Origin: Kalaharituber pfeilii
Taxonomy: Eukaryota; Ascomycota; Pezizomycetes; Pezizales; Pezizaceae
Direction of reading: 5' to 3'
DNA length: 64,000 nt
NCBI GenBank assembly: GCA_015179045.1
Contig: WHUZ01000002.1
Span: forward strand, 2,108,001 to 2,172,000
The notes under the pieces were generated by a model. The model was not told where the DNA came from. It ran no database searches and saw only the letters and a list, made by a program, of their open reading frames with translations. Positions within the stretch are counted from its first letter, which is position 1. Every line of letters starts with the position of its first letter. This document shows, in pieces, positions 22,793 to 33,471 of the stretch. Both the position numbers and the translations under genes were made by a program.

Positions 22793-24022
22793 CGTATTGG
22801 AGCATTCCCATGTGCATTCCGTGTGTAACCGGTGGATCTTGTCGATCACATTCAACAAATTATGCTGTACCACAATGGCACAATGCACCAATTAATTTAG
22901 TATGCATACTCGTTACCAGCATAAAGTGATGCAACTTCCGAAGCTGTGCACAAGGTCTGCGCAAAGGCCTATGTAGGTGTATGGTAGGTGTAGGTGAGTG
23001 TGCTATCAGAATACTTCGTGTTTGATGTAATAACCAGCAGAGCAGGAGAGCATATTCTACGTAATATGCTAATATCTGAGTGGATGCCTTTAGTTGGGAA
23101 TCATCAGTCTCGTGTGCTAGAGACATTCTCATGTGCCTACATTGTAACGTAAGCCATTCACCATCTGGTGGAGCAACCTCAATAACTTTGACTATGTATC
23201 TATCACCTGCACGCATTAATCGTAAATCATTTTAGGTCTGAAAAAAAAAAGTGAAAAATAATACAGGGAAGTGCTGGAATGCAACAAATTGCCAACAAGA
23301 GCGATAAGTCAAATAGAGGGATTTTGCAACATCCGGGTAAAGCTGTTCGGGTAATTATTAAGCAATGTTGCTGTAGCAACGAAGTGTTTGTGGCGCAGTT
23401 AACAGCATATATACAGGTTAATTAACAGCAAGTATACCGCTTAAACTCCTTTGCTTGGGATAACTTGGATTTCATACCAAATCAGTTTTTTATGTCGCAC
23501 TTCAGTTTATAGCTTCTTCAGACACTGTTCTATCTTAGGAGCTATGAATCAGGGCCTCTTCAACAAGTTGTGCGACAAGCAATGTATTCCAAACTCTGCC
23601 CATTTATGCATCACTGAGACTGCCAATGCACTGGTTGAGCCGAAACAAGTGAGACTAAATCTTGACTAAAAGCTTGCATAATTTTACCCAAGTCACAATC
23701 CCTAAATCGTGTGCAAAATCCCTCTTGCTGTTACGGTTATTTTTGCGCTTAATAATCATGCTTTGTAATTACCCGAACAACTTTACCCGGATGTTGCAAA
23801 ATCCCTCTAATATTGTTGAATATCTAGGATATCTTCAATCTTTCACCGAAGTATTTTCATCTCCATATCGGCAAAGCATCGACAATTTCGCCAACCCAAA
23901 TTTTCCGATATCATATTACCAATTCCACCTTCCCGTACACTACAAGAAAAACCATCATATGCACGCCAATCAGACTGTTACTCCACGCCTCACTCCCTTT
24001 TCCCACTATCAATAGTCACGCC
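22793..24022. other. Intergenic outside the 23314-23809 MITE
   Basis: 22793-23313 and 23810-24022 contain no gene I can support. A 118-codon minus-strand frame at 22860-23216 has no recognisable domain and unlikely composition. Confidence 0.4.
23314..23809. mobile_element. MITE with 51-bp inverted repeats
   Basis: 496 bp, bounded by TAGAGGGATTTTGCAACATC and its reverse complement. The repeat extends about 51 bp inwards with about three mismatches (CGGGTAAAGCTGTTCGGGTA on the left). TA termini. The short plus-strand frame inside (from 23451) has no family resemblance. Shares GGATTTTGCA with the 13823-14355 element. Confidence 0.88.
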
Positions 24023-26167
24023 CTAACCCCTATACCCTGCGCCTCCACCCGTACCCCCACCCCACCCCTGCCCTCCTTGTCCTCCATGTCCCCCCGATGG
24101 CGGCGGTGGTGGCGGTGGAGGAAAACTCAGTACCATTCCCGGCAGCGGCCAAGCCGAATACCCCTGACCGTGCAGACTCTGCATATGCTGCAACAGCGCT
24201 GCTGGAGGCGGTGGTGGAGGTGGCACAGCCCCAGCAGTAGTACCTTGTGTTGGAGGAGGAGGAGGTGGTGGTGGTGGAGGTGGTGGAGGAGGAGGAGGTG
24301 GCGGCGGCACAAACGCATACTGCTGGAACTGCAAAAGCTGCTGCATTATTTGCGTTGGATTTGTGTATGGGTTAGGATAGGTGGGAGTGCTGGAGTATGG
24401 GAAGGGAGTCGGGGCAATCATTGATTGTTGCTGTTGTGGGTTTGGGGGTTGGGATGGAGGCGGAAGTGCAGGGGGGGGGTACATCGCGGGCTGGAAGCCG
24501 CCTGGTGGAGGTGGGGGTGGAGGCGGAGGGTAGGTGTGGCTGGAGTTGGAGTGCGTATTCATGCCGATGCTGTGTTTGTATGTAGACTTGGTTCGAGAAC
24601 TGGATCGGGAGCGGGAGCGGGAACGGGATTGGGAAAGGGATCGAGATCGGGATGAACGTCGACTACTATGGTCGTGGCTTCGGCTTCGGCTTCGGCTTCG
24701 GCTTCGACTGTTCTGGCTGCTGCTGCTGCTGCTGAGACTCCGACTCCGACTATCATAGGACGACTTTCTCCTCTTGCTGCCCCTAGATGACCTCCTCCGG
24801 TCATTCTTCCCACTCGGAGACCTGCTTGGCCTGGAGCTCGAATACCCTGTCGAGGATCCTCTCCTTCTCCTTCTCCTCCTCCTTCCTGCATCTCTCGACC
24901 TCGATCTGGAGTAATCACTATCATCCTCATCACTATATCTCCCTCTACCTCTTTCCCTATCCTCCCCATCCACCCCATTATTCGCCCCTCTCCGCTTCTC
25001 CAACATCCTCTCACAAAACCCCCTACTCCACCCATAATACCCTTCTCCTTCCCCGTCTTTCCCACCCCACATGCCCCCCACCACATCAAACTCCACTTCC
25101 CCGATCAATTCCCCTTCCACATCTTTTCTACCCCAGCCAAAAACTCCTTCACGGCACTCGCGAGCCCTCACTGGGAACAAGATCCGGAAACTGGATTGGA
25201 CGGATGAGGCGAGGGTTTATGGGGACGGTAGAGTTAGGGATGATGTGTGGCAGCATGTTGGCAGCCGGGAGGTCGTAGAAGGGGAGGGTGGGGTCGCCAT
25301 GGTAGGGGGGCAGCATTAGCGATTTGTCGGCTGATGTGGAGTCAGTGGATACAGACTTTGTTGCGCCGGAAGCGGGAGCTGCTGTTAATATAGTTGATTT
25401 CTGTTCGCTACCACCTCGAGCATCACCTGCATTACTTGCCGTGCTCCCGTCCGTCTTTGTCGCGCTTGCCACCTCCCGAGCCTTTGCTTTCAGCCCTTCC
25501 ACAATATCCCCATCAAAATACCCCTTCCCACTCCAAATGTCCAACACCCCCAAAATTCTCTTCAACTGCTTCACCGCACCTGGGTACAACGCCCCCCCAC
25601 CATCTCTTGTAAATATCCTCGTATATCCTCTGCGAAGCTCATGTCTGAGGAGTTGAGCTTCTTGTGATACAGCACATCATTGAGAATGTAAAGGACGTGA
25701 ACGGATTTTTTGCGGGGGCTGGTCGTCTTCGGCGTGACGGATGAGAGAGGGGGTTTGCTGGGGGCGGTGGTATAGCTTGTCGGGACATTCAGGGAGTGTA
25801 TGTAGGCAGTGAGAAATTTCCCAAGAGAAACCGTTCGTGATTTGGACGTAACATGGGTTACAATCCAACGTTTGCAGTCCTGAATATTACCATGCCTTGT
25901 TAGAGTTGCAATCCTCTCAGATCAATCTGTATTTGAACTCAAGACAGGATGTAGATTAAGGGACTTGATGTAACCCACCTGTACATTCCCCACGGAACAC
26001 CTGCCAACTGCGCGCTCTAGTAATGTATGAAAGTTGTTTATCTCATCGCGGGGCACAGAGGCGGGGTCTGCGCGGAGGAGAGACGCGGCAAGCGAGGCTC
26101 GTGCGATAGCGATTTGGTGGCTATGGCAGGGGGCTCCGGCCAGGGCTGAACCGGAGGTAGTGGCCAT
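24023..26167 (-). CDS. CID + RS + polyproline RNA-processing factor, frameshifted
   Basis: Minus-strand gene. Exon 1: 26167-25979 (from MATTSGSALAGAPCHSHQIA); intron 25978-25880; then coding to 24023. N-terminal CID/RPR fold: ARASLAASLLRAD, DCKRWIVTHVTSKSRTVSLG, KKSVHVLYILNDVLYHKKLN, VKQLKRILGVLDIW. It should bind the RNA polymerase II CTD. Then comes YYGWSRGFCERM, a long RS region (about 24580-24930) and a tail with proline runs of up to about 20, encoded by GGT/GGA repeats near 24240-24310. Three single-base frame breaks are visible: in the C7 run at 25592-25598, near 25160, and in the GGGG near 25110. Adding one base at each would restore typical family sequence. I suspect assembly deletions in GC-rich DNA, or recent decay. 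Family close to SCAF/CHERP-like CID proteins, exact ortholog unknown. Confidence 0.75.
24230..24315. repeat. GGT/GGA trinucleotide repeat coding polyproline
   Basis: Plus-strand GGAGGTGGT-type repeats; read on the minus strand they encode the longest proline run of the CID/RS protein. Purine-rich on one strand, so prone to slippage. Confidence 0.85.
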
Positions 26168-26393
26168 TGCGATGGCACGTTCAGTGATGTAAGTTGGAGC
26201 GAGTAATTAATTGGTGAATGTATGTGATGATACTGTACGGCTGCGGTGTGGTTGAGGTTTGGTGTTTCTTCAAGTTGTACTTGAGCTGAATAGCATAGTG
26301 ATGTGCAATCACGTGCTGATGCTTGGCCATAATGCAGAGATTCTTGTCTATCATACTGCATGGCCGAGCCTAGTCTCCATGCATGAAACTCCG

Positions 26394-26492
26394 CTTAGTC
26401 AGCGTCTGGTTACGAGACTTGGCCGAGCCCACCTATAAGGGAACATTCGCCGGATTGATGTAGTCTCGTAACTTAGTCAGCGTCGCATGAGA
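26394..26492. repeat. Short interspersed TTAGTCAGCG/GTCTCGTAAC module
   Basis: CTTAGTCAGCGTCTGGTTAC followed by GAGACT, then 45 bp, then AGTCTCGTAACTTAGTCAGC followed by GTCGCATGA. GTTACGAGACT and AGTCTCGTAAC are inverted. Very similar pieces occur at 34396-34466, and the TTAGTCAG...CGAGACT pattern recurs in the repeats at 16110 and 61210. Confidence 0.7.
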
Positions 26493-26895
26493 CCGGATGA
26501 CCAATTTACCAACTACATTAGCCTCATTTCTACACATCAAAACAGATATTTGACATCGGATAACTTGAGTTACGTCCCCGAAGGTGTGTATATGTAGTAG
26601 GTAAGGACTAATATCATAGTAATAAGTATAGGCACACCTAAGAAAAAGAAAAGAAAAGCTACTAGGGGAGCCAAAAGAGGAGTAGCGATGGAGCCGGATA
26701 CCTCCGAGCTAGTTGCAAAAGAGGACCGTTTGCATTTAGTGAAAGTGAAGAATCTTATGCAAGCAATCATTGTGAGTATAATCAAATAATACTTTATGTC
26801 TAACAATTCCGGAAGCTATTAATTCTTGGTAATACTTTTAATGAGTTTTTTTTACAGAAGTTTGTGGATTATGGAGGCATATAGGGATGGCTGTA

Positions 26896-27519
26896 CTCGG
26901 GGGTGTCGGAAAGTCTGGCGAATTATGCAGCGCCAAGGTACTCACGTGCAGTTCGCAGTTACGTACCCAGTGCTGTGGAGCTTGAAAACATGACGCCAAA
27001 AGTTTGGCGAACTTTTTGTATGAGATACCATACAATTTTTTCCACACATACAAATATGCAACCACCGCAACCACACAACCGTCAAAAAAACTCACATCTG
27101 AAATTCTGTAGAATCATATACCTGGAAAGAAAATGAAACTGATCACCAGAATCTACTCAAAAGACTCTTGCAATTGTAAGATGTAAGTATATATAAATAA
27201 GTATATAATTCTTCCTTCATGCGACTTTCCCTTTCTCAGTAATAAAAGTGAAGCCTGGAGTTCACCCGATTCGGTTCCAAAAAGTAAATGGATAATCCTT
27301 TACTAATACAGTATGGCTATAGTATTTCTTGATTTCGACTCTTAATTTCTTGAAATATAAAAATTATTTCAGGCCATTTCTCAAAGTACATATAAGGCTA
27401 GTCTACACTATAGGATTGGAAATTAAATTGCTATTACTAAAGTAGTCTCTGGAGTTTATCTGATTCGGTTTGGAAGAGTGAATAGAAAATCATTTAGTAA
27501 TACTATATGGTTATACTGT

Positions 27520-27558
<39 letters not shown>

Positions 27559-27711
27559 TTGTAGCACCCCTGCTTATCTGGCAACTACTCGATGTGTACT
27601 AATTTTGAGCCTACCACAAGTGCAGTTCTCTGTACAAATCAAGGTACCTTGGCAACTGCACGTGAGTACTTTGGCGCTGCATAATTCGCCAGACTTTCCG
27701 GCACCCCCGAG
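26896..27711. mobile_element. 816-bp element with ~56-bp inverted repeats
   Basis: Left end CTCGGGGGTGTCGGAAAGTC then TGGCGAATTATGCAGCGCCA and a further 16 bp to CACGTGCAGTT. The right end (27656-27711) is the reverse complement with two mismatches. The interior is AT-rich, has no ORF, and contains two diverged direct copies of an ~85-bp segment (about 27250-27335 and 27448-27520; GGAGTT.A.C.GATTCGGTT) plus a TTTA microsatellite. A TA-like flank is not clear, so the superfamily is open. Confidence 0.82.
27521..27561. repeat. (TTTA)n microsatellite
   Basis: About ten perfect TTTA units inside the 26896-27711 element, next to its second internal repeat. Confidence 0.9.
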
Positions 27712-28222
27712 GACATACGGTACAAAAGTGAACGTGTATAAAAGCCATACATAGAAGAATTGGGCGGATCATTTCTGTTATAGTAAGTTTTGTTCTCACA
27801 CTAGTACAAATTCTGCAACTTGGCAAACTTGGCATGTTACTTTTCCAAGGTGCCCCATATAAAGTTCAAAATTTCAATCCTCTACTAAACACCACCTTAA
27901 TATTTCTAAATTTGGACAATGAAGCGTTGTAGAGCAGGTGAAGTAGTATGTATCTACTTTGTTTATTTTTTAATCAGATGTGGTTGGGTGATGAAGTAGT
28001 GTGTCATCCATAATTTTGGTCACAAGTGGTCCCTTGTAGATGGACCCTACCATATTGTGTTCAATAACTTCGCTATAGCAACAAATGCCCAATGGAGATG
28101 CAAGCAGATTAGAGAGCAAATAATAATAACTCCATTAACAAATGATTAAAACCACCAAAAACAGAAAATCCCATGAAGCAAGTATATAACACTCTGCGCC
28201 GATCATTCTGTCAACAAATGCT
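27712..28222. other. Intergenic
   Basis: No gene seen. Includes the presumed 3' UTR of the ES2 gene. Confidence 0.4.
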
Positions 28223-29796
28223 CTACTCCCCAGTAGCCCTCGGTGTCATCTTCACATTCAGCTTTCCTTTCCCCACTAACCCAGCCGGCGTTCCCACCCT
28301 CGGGGTACTTCCCCGCTGATCAAATGGACTCGCCGCTTGCAGCCCCATTTTTCCCGAGCCCCCATTACTCACGTTATTCCATAGTCTATGCGCGGCGGGC
28401 GTCAAGGGTGTCGCCAGTCTACTCGATCCTGGTGTTCCAGCAGTACCGCTAACGGCCTTTGCAGCGTTACCCAGTACTGTACTAGCCCGCTTGTTTTTTG
28501 CAACTTTATCCACCATTTTGTTGAGTAACACCTCCCGCCGTGGTGTCGCAGCGATCTTGAAAGGTGAGTGAGTAGTTGCTGTGGGTGCGGGTAAAGGTAT
28601 TCCGAGAGAGCCTTTGAATGCATCCATTTCTGCTTTAGTGGGGGTGTCGTCAACAAAAGCGTATCCATTGACGCGAGGGGTAGCATTGCCGTCTTCAATC
28701 ACCGATGACATTGATTCACGCGGATTGCCGGCTATCGCATCCTGAATGGCCGAGAAGGAAGGCGATGGAGGTGTTTCCTTTGAGCTTGTAGTAAGTGGCA
28801 ACGGTGGGAGCCGCGTGTTCGAGTAAGAAATAGACTTTGGCGGTAGTATCGACGGTTTCTTATCTGCATTCTCCTTGGCTGATTCCGCTGATGGTGCCGG
28901 CAGTGCAAGTTGTGAGTCCTCCACTCCCTCCGGTACAAACATGAAACCATTCCTCGGTTTACTCTTCCATGTTTCTGGCGCGGCTTTCCGATCATCTATC
29001 CATCCTATACTCTTCTTCTCTCCTTCGGCCTCGCCCTCCTTCTCCGCCCTCTCATTCAAAATCCTATTCGCCATCTGGACTCGGTTCCCCGGTATCTTGT
29101 TTCCATTCCACATCCATGCATAAGCATTCCTCCGCTTCTCATTCTGCCTATCCAGTATATCGTTGAAACTTGCATTATCCTCACTTGTGTACTTCGCCTG
29201 AAATGCGTCCAGAGAGAGACTCGTATCAGGCTTAACCTTTTCGCCCAGCGTCGGCACAGCAGTCATACTCGTTCCTGTGGACCTCACTGACCCTGGCGTC
29301 ATTACCCCAAAAGTCTCCCCAAACCGCGGCGTTGGTGTGAATCTCATCCAGGGAGAATTCGGCGTCGGAGTAAAACCTGTTCCTGTCCCACGGCGCCGGC
29401 CCATACGCCGCTGCTGATCGCGAAAGTCTGGAGTCATGATTGTAGCAAGCCTGCGCGAGGCTTCCGTAATCCATTCAGGGTCTTGGGAGTCCAGTGCATC
29501 GAGGTATTCTTGCTGATGCTTAGCCTCCAGAAGGCCGGGAAAGAAGTCTCGGGCGATGATTTCAGACTACAAAATAGCATGTTAGTTACAGTATGCAATC
29601 TCGCGAACTTTTGATGCCTGGTGACAAGAGAACGACATACCAGAGCATCTGTATAGGTGTCTTCATCAAGGACAATCGGAGGCCTTTTAATCCGTTTAAC
29701 AGGTGGCGGCGGAGGCATAAGCTCAGTGTCTGTCGCCTTTCGGACCAGCGCCTGTGAGGTCGACGAGGATGAGGATGAGGACGAAGACATCGCCAT
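28223..29796 (-). CDS. ES2/DGCR14-type nuclear protein, 2 exons
   Basis: Spliceosome-associated nuclear protein ES2 (human ESS2/DGCR14; fission yeast Bis1). Exons on the minus strand: 29796-29641 and 29566-28223; one 74-nt intron; 499 aa. The start is ATG 29796, because the open frame upstream to 29904 begins only with GTG. Family signatures: PPIVLDEDTYTDAL across the intron to SEIIARDFFPGLLEA (about 40-67), EYLDALDSQDPEWI, TPSRF-like TPTPRFGETFGVMTP, SLDAFQAKYTSEDNASFNDI, WMWNGNKIPGNRVQMANRIL, and in the second half FVDDTPTKAEMDAFKGSLG and FKIAATPRREVLLNKM. The N-terminus has a Ser run (S9) followed by a Pro run. No membrane or signal segments. Placement in C-complex spliceosomes is from knowledge of the family. 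Confidence 0.92.
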
Positions 29797-30378
29797 GGTA
29801 ATTCGTGATGCTGCGTGAGTTTCTTGCAAAGCTTCAGTGGAGGTTGGAGCTCGGAAGCTGGAGTTACAACCTTGTGTGCCTTCATCCTGTTTCTGTCTTG
29901 GCACGAGCCAGCCCTGCCAAGCCTGGTTCTCTAAGTTCTAAATTTGGTACTAGCTCTCGATAAATTTCATCTAAGTTCTTTCGTATGGAACATTGTTCTC
30001 GCTCCATCACCTCTTCAGCAATACCTTGTAACCAAGATTTTATGTTTGTTTGATAACTGGAAGCACGTGGCTGTGGCGTTCAGCCTGGTCAGATTTTCCA
30101 GAGCGGGCTTGGGGATATCAGCTTGAAAGATTATCAGAAATTAGAAAATAGGGCATGTGATGTGGCGCAGCTGGAATAGGTGGATATGTAAAAATGGAGT
30201 GGTGAGAGACCAATCAGAGTTAAGATACTGGAGATGCAATTTAGTCTACAAATGGAAATCGAGTTATTTGTCAACATATCCATTTAAACTAAATTGCCGA
30301 TACACTCCCACTTCAAGACAATAAATAGTGATCCATATGGGAAAGACAAAAAAACAATGACCCCCTACTTCCAGAAGC

Positions 30379-33300
30379 CTATGCAATCCCCAAAACATCT
30401 TTTGCTTTCACCAACAAATCATGAACGCTCACAGTCGCGCCCGCATTCCGCAAAACCGAATTCACCCAATCCAACCCCTTATCCACAACCAACTCCCACG
30501 TATCCAGTTCGCTATTCAACCTCTCCTGCATCCACACAACAACCAACAGCGTTGCCAATATCCTCGCTCGGTCATCAGCATCAATCCCATCAAGAAGTCC
30601 AAGCTCTTTGTTCGCAACATCGTTCAAAGATGCCAAATTCAGCTGACTTGACTGCGCAATCGCATCTCGTGAACGGAATTTCTCGAGAAGTTCACTCGTA
30701 AGGTTCCAGAACCCCACAAAACTTTGGAGATCAATCAGTGCTGCCGTAGCATCTGAGTTCTGTACTGGGGCGGGAGCAAGTGGGTCTGAAGAGCGCTGGG
30801 TCCCCTCCTTTCCCCCCGTGTAAGCTCCGCTCCCAAAAAAAGCAAACCCCATATCCTCAGCTACATAGCCCTCGGCTGATTCAGCACACTCCATTGCCTT
30901 ATCTGACGTCTTCAGCATTCCCCCTGCATATCGGCTCCTCGGCGTGGGCGGGCTTCCTTTGCTCTTCTTCAGAAAAACGGGACTGTGCAATGCAGCGGAC
31001 GAAGCTCCCACAAGTGCAGTTTCAGGTGCCGCATACAAAAGTTGATGCTGTTGAGCCCCCAATTGAGCCCCCATAGCACGTTGAAGCCCTGAGTACCTCA
31101 TGGGTCGACCTTGTTGTACTTGAGCGGGTACCTGTGGAGCCGCTTCCTGTTCTCGAGTCTTCTGATTTTCCCTGGATTCCTCCAATGCAACAAAGGCAGT
31201 CCATTTGCCTACAACACCCCATTGGAGACCAACTCTCTCACCTTCCTTCCTTACAAGCTCAGTGAATTGGTCCTCGTTCCAATCATCACTATCAGGACTG
31301 TAAAGTTTGATGTAGTCTTTCCTGGTACACTCTCCTTCTGGATATGTACACTCGAGCTTTTCCCCACTGCCGCGAGCAAAATGTATCCAAGATTCTCCTT
31401 CTTTAAGATCATCTAGGTACTTCTTCGTTGCAAGCTGATGGAGAGTCTTGGTACCCTTTATTGAGCGTTTTGTCACAGGAATAGCAAGCTCCAGAGGGGT
31501 GCCACCAGAGGTCACTGCTTTTAGGATTATCTTCTCCGGTAACGGAAGTGAGCTTGACGGTGAATGAGGGGAGAGAAGAAGGTACACGGTAGTTCTGTTG
31601 AATGCAAACAGTGGAGGGATGATATGAGGGGAACGAATAATCTTGGGAGGTACAAGGGTGGGCATTGACGCCACTTTCGCTTCATGGATGCTGTCAGGAT
31701 CCGTAGAGGGGTCAAATAGCGAAATTGGAGCTGCTGTTGGGGCCGGAGTCTTCTCAGTGGTTACTGTTGGCTGGTCAATCATCTCAAAATCATCTTCCTC
31801 TAACCCCTCATTGACACTTCTTTTCCAACGGTCAATTCCGTCGAAAGTTAACTCAAAACCTCCAACCCTCTCTCCTAGCGCAGCTTTCAACATTCGGACT
31901 ACCTTTCCTTCAAACCGCTCATTGTCCCCGACGGTCATTGCATATCCACCACCTGCTTTTGCAAGGCCCTCTACAAATGCATGACTGACATCTCTTCCAA
32001 TTCCCAGTGTGAATATCCTAATTCCTGCTCGCTCATCTGCTCTCTTTCCGTGCGCTCTCCATTCTTGAGTGTGCTCCCGAACAAGAGCGAACAATTCTTT
32101 TGTATCCCATACTTCTCCATCTGTTAAGAGTAGGAGTTCTGTTTCCCACTCAACTTTGTCCTCCTCTCCTGGTACTCCTTCTTGAATTCTCTTGGTCCTG
32201 TCTTGATTCCTCTTCATGACACGGTCGCATGCTTCCTTCAATGGTGCATATATCTCAGTTCCACCGAAATTCGCCGTCATGGAATCGACATGTGCTAGTG
32301 CCTCATTCAAGGTAGATTGGGAGTATAACCTACTTCCACAATTCGGTACAAACTTTTCATCAAATAGAAATTCATACCTGCTTCCGAAGGAGCAGATATC
32401 AAATCTTATTCCATCATTCGGTGGAAGTGATTTGAGAAAGACTCGTAAAGCTGCTTTGAGAGGTTCTACTTTGTCGTACATAGACCCTGATCTGTCAACC
32501 AAGAATATAATCTCTTTTCTCTTCTTCTTTGGGCCAGGAGAAGGTGGTATGACAAATTTTGGTACAAAGGTGAGCATCAATGCTGCGGAATCAACAGCCC
32601 CATCCCCTGTAGTATGCGTTTCCAGGATAGCTCTTGGAGATGCCGAATCGTTGCATAGTATCTGCAAGACAAAATCTCGATCGAGATAGGATATCATCTG
32701 CGTGAGATTGGCATATGCAAGCTTATTATCGAATTCTGCACTTTGGTTTGAGGCACCAAGCGAGCCAATTGTAACTGCAATAGGATGACTGGGACTCTGC
32801 ACACCAACAACTGGGCCAGGCATATCGATCTCCACATTCATCTCCAGCCCATTTGCAACTTTTGTTCCCGAGGTTGCATGAACATCTGCGGGAGCATTTC
32901 CGTATCTTGGTGCAATTGCTACTGGGACTGTGAAGCGGATGCCATCAACTTCACTGTCGTGTTTAAGCTCTGTAACGTACCCGACATTCACCTCAACCAT
33001 AGTTCCTGTGGCTTTCGGTATGTTCCCAAGTTTCATAATAAAGACATCATCCTCCACCTGCTCCAAATAACCTGCTGTCTCTCCTCTTGCAACCGCATCC
33101 TTGTACTCCTTCTTGGCCTGTGGAATTGTCTTAACAATCCCTCTCACCGTCTTGACCACCTCACCATTGAGCTTGACTCGCGCTGCAAAACTGATGACAG
33201 AGCTTGAGGGGTATACTGGAAATGAGTACTTGGCCTCCTGAATCTGGGCATTTATGGCATCATCGTATGGAGGAATAAATGTCTGTGTTAAGGTGACATT

Positions 33301-33471
33301 TGCAAAATAGTGGCAAATACGAGCATTTGCAGTGACTTGGGTAAGAGGAATCCACGATTCTTTGACTGGATGGGTATATGGGTAGGAGGTGCCGCAATCG
33401 CCGGTGGAAATTGGAGGTAGATAGTAGATACCGCAGCAGCGGGAGATATAAACGGGAGTGGCATAAGACAT
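30379..33471 (-). CDS. VIT and VWA domain protein, 1030 aa, single exon
   Basis: Start chosen at ATG 33471 (MSYATPVYISRCCG); an in-frame ATG 93 nt upstream would add residues without family resemblance and spans a possible acceptor. VIT domain about residues 30-165 (WIPLTQVTANARICHYFANV; YSFPVYPSSSVISFAARVK; GYLEQVEDDVFIMKLGNIP). VWA domain about 318-510 with an intact metal-binding MIDAS: Asp326-x-Ser328-x-Ser330 in LVDRSGSM, Thr405 in NFGGTEIYAPL and Asp451 in LLTDGEVWD. A less conserved C-terminal half includes Pro/Ala linkers, and it ends in a conserved helical module (ILATLLVVVWMQERLNSELD). It resembles fungal VWA5A/PARP4-like VIT-VWA proteins without a PARP domain. No signal peptide. 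Cellular role unknown; MIDAS integrity suggests metal-dependent protein binding. Confidence 0.9.
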   Translation of the reverse strand: MSYATPVYISRCCGIYYLPPISTGDCGTSYPYTHPVKESWIPLTQVTANARICHYFANVTLTQTFIPPYDDAINAQIQEAKYSFPVYPSSSVISFAARVKLNGEVVKTVRGIVKTIPQAKKEYKDAVARGETAGYLEQVEDDVFIMKLGNIPKATGTMVEVNVGYVTELKHDSEVDGIRFTVPVAIAPRYGNAPADVHATSGTKVANGLEMNVEIDMPGPVVGVQSPSHPIAVTIGSLGASNQSAEFDNKLAYANLTQMISYLDRDFVLQILCNDSASPRAILETHTTGDGAVDSAALMLTFVPKFVIPPSPGPKKKRKEIIFLVDRSGSMYDKVEPLKAALRVFLKSLPPNDGIRFDICSFGSRYEFLFDEKFVPNCGSRLYSQSTLNEALAHVDSMTANFGGTEIYAPLKEACDRVMKRNQDRTKRIQEGVPGEEDKVEWETELLLLTDGEVWDTKELFALVREHTQEWRAHGKRADERAGIRIFTLGIGRDVSHAFVEGLAKAGGGYAMTVGDNERFEGKVVRMLKAALGERVGGFELTFDGIDRWKRSVNEGLEEDDFEMIDQPTVTTEKTPAPTAAPISLFDPSTDPDSIHEAKVASMPTLVPPKIIRSPHIIPPLFAFNRTTVYLLLSPHSPSSSLPLPEKIILKAVTSGGTPLELAIPVTKRSIKGTKTLHQLATKKYLDDLKEGESWIHFARGSGEKLECTYPEGECTRKDYIKLYSPDSDDWNEDQFTELVRKEGERVGLQWGVVGKWTAFVALEESRENQKTREQEAAPQVPAQVQQGRPMRYSGLQRAMGAQLGAQQHQLLYAAPETALVGASSAALHSPVFLKKSKGSPPTPRSRYAGGMLKTSDKAMECAESAEGYVAEDMGFAFFGSGAYTGGKEGTQRSSDPLAPAPVQNSDATAALIDLQSFVGFWNLTSELLEKFRSRDAIAQSSQLNLASLNDVANKELGLLDGIDADDRARILATLLVVVWMQERLNSELDTWELVVDKGLDWVNSVLRNAGATVSVHDLLVKAKDVLGIA

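Noticed and set aside
24077..25089. Plus- and minus-strand Arg/Trp- or His/Leu-rich ORFs
   Set aside because: Shadows of the RS and polyproline codons of the CID gene.
25100..25610. Introns as explanation for the CID gene frame breaks
   Set aside because: The intervals would have to be 25 nt or less or lack donors, and the residues on both sides are contiguous in the family.
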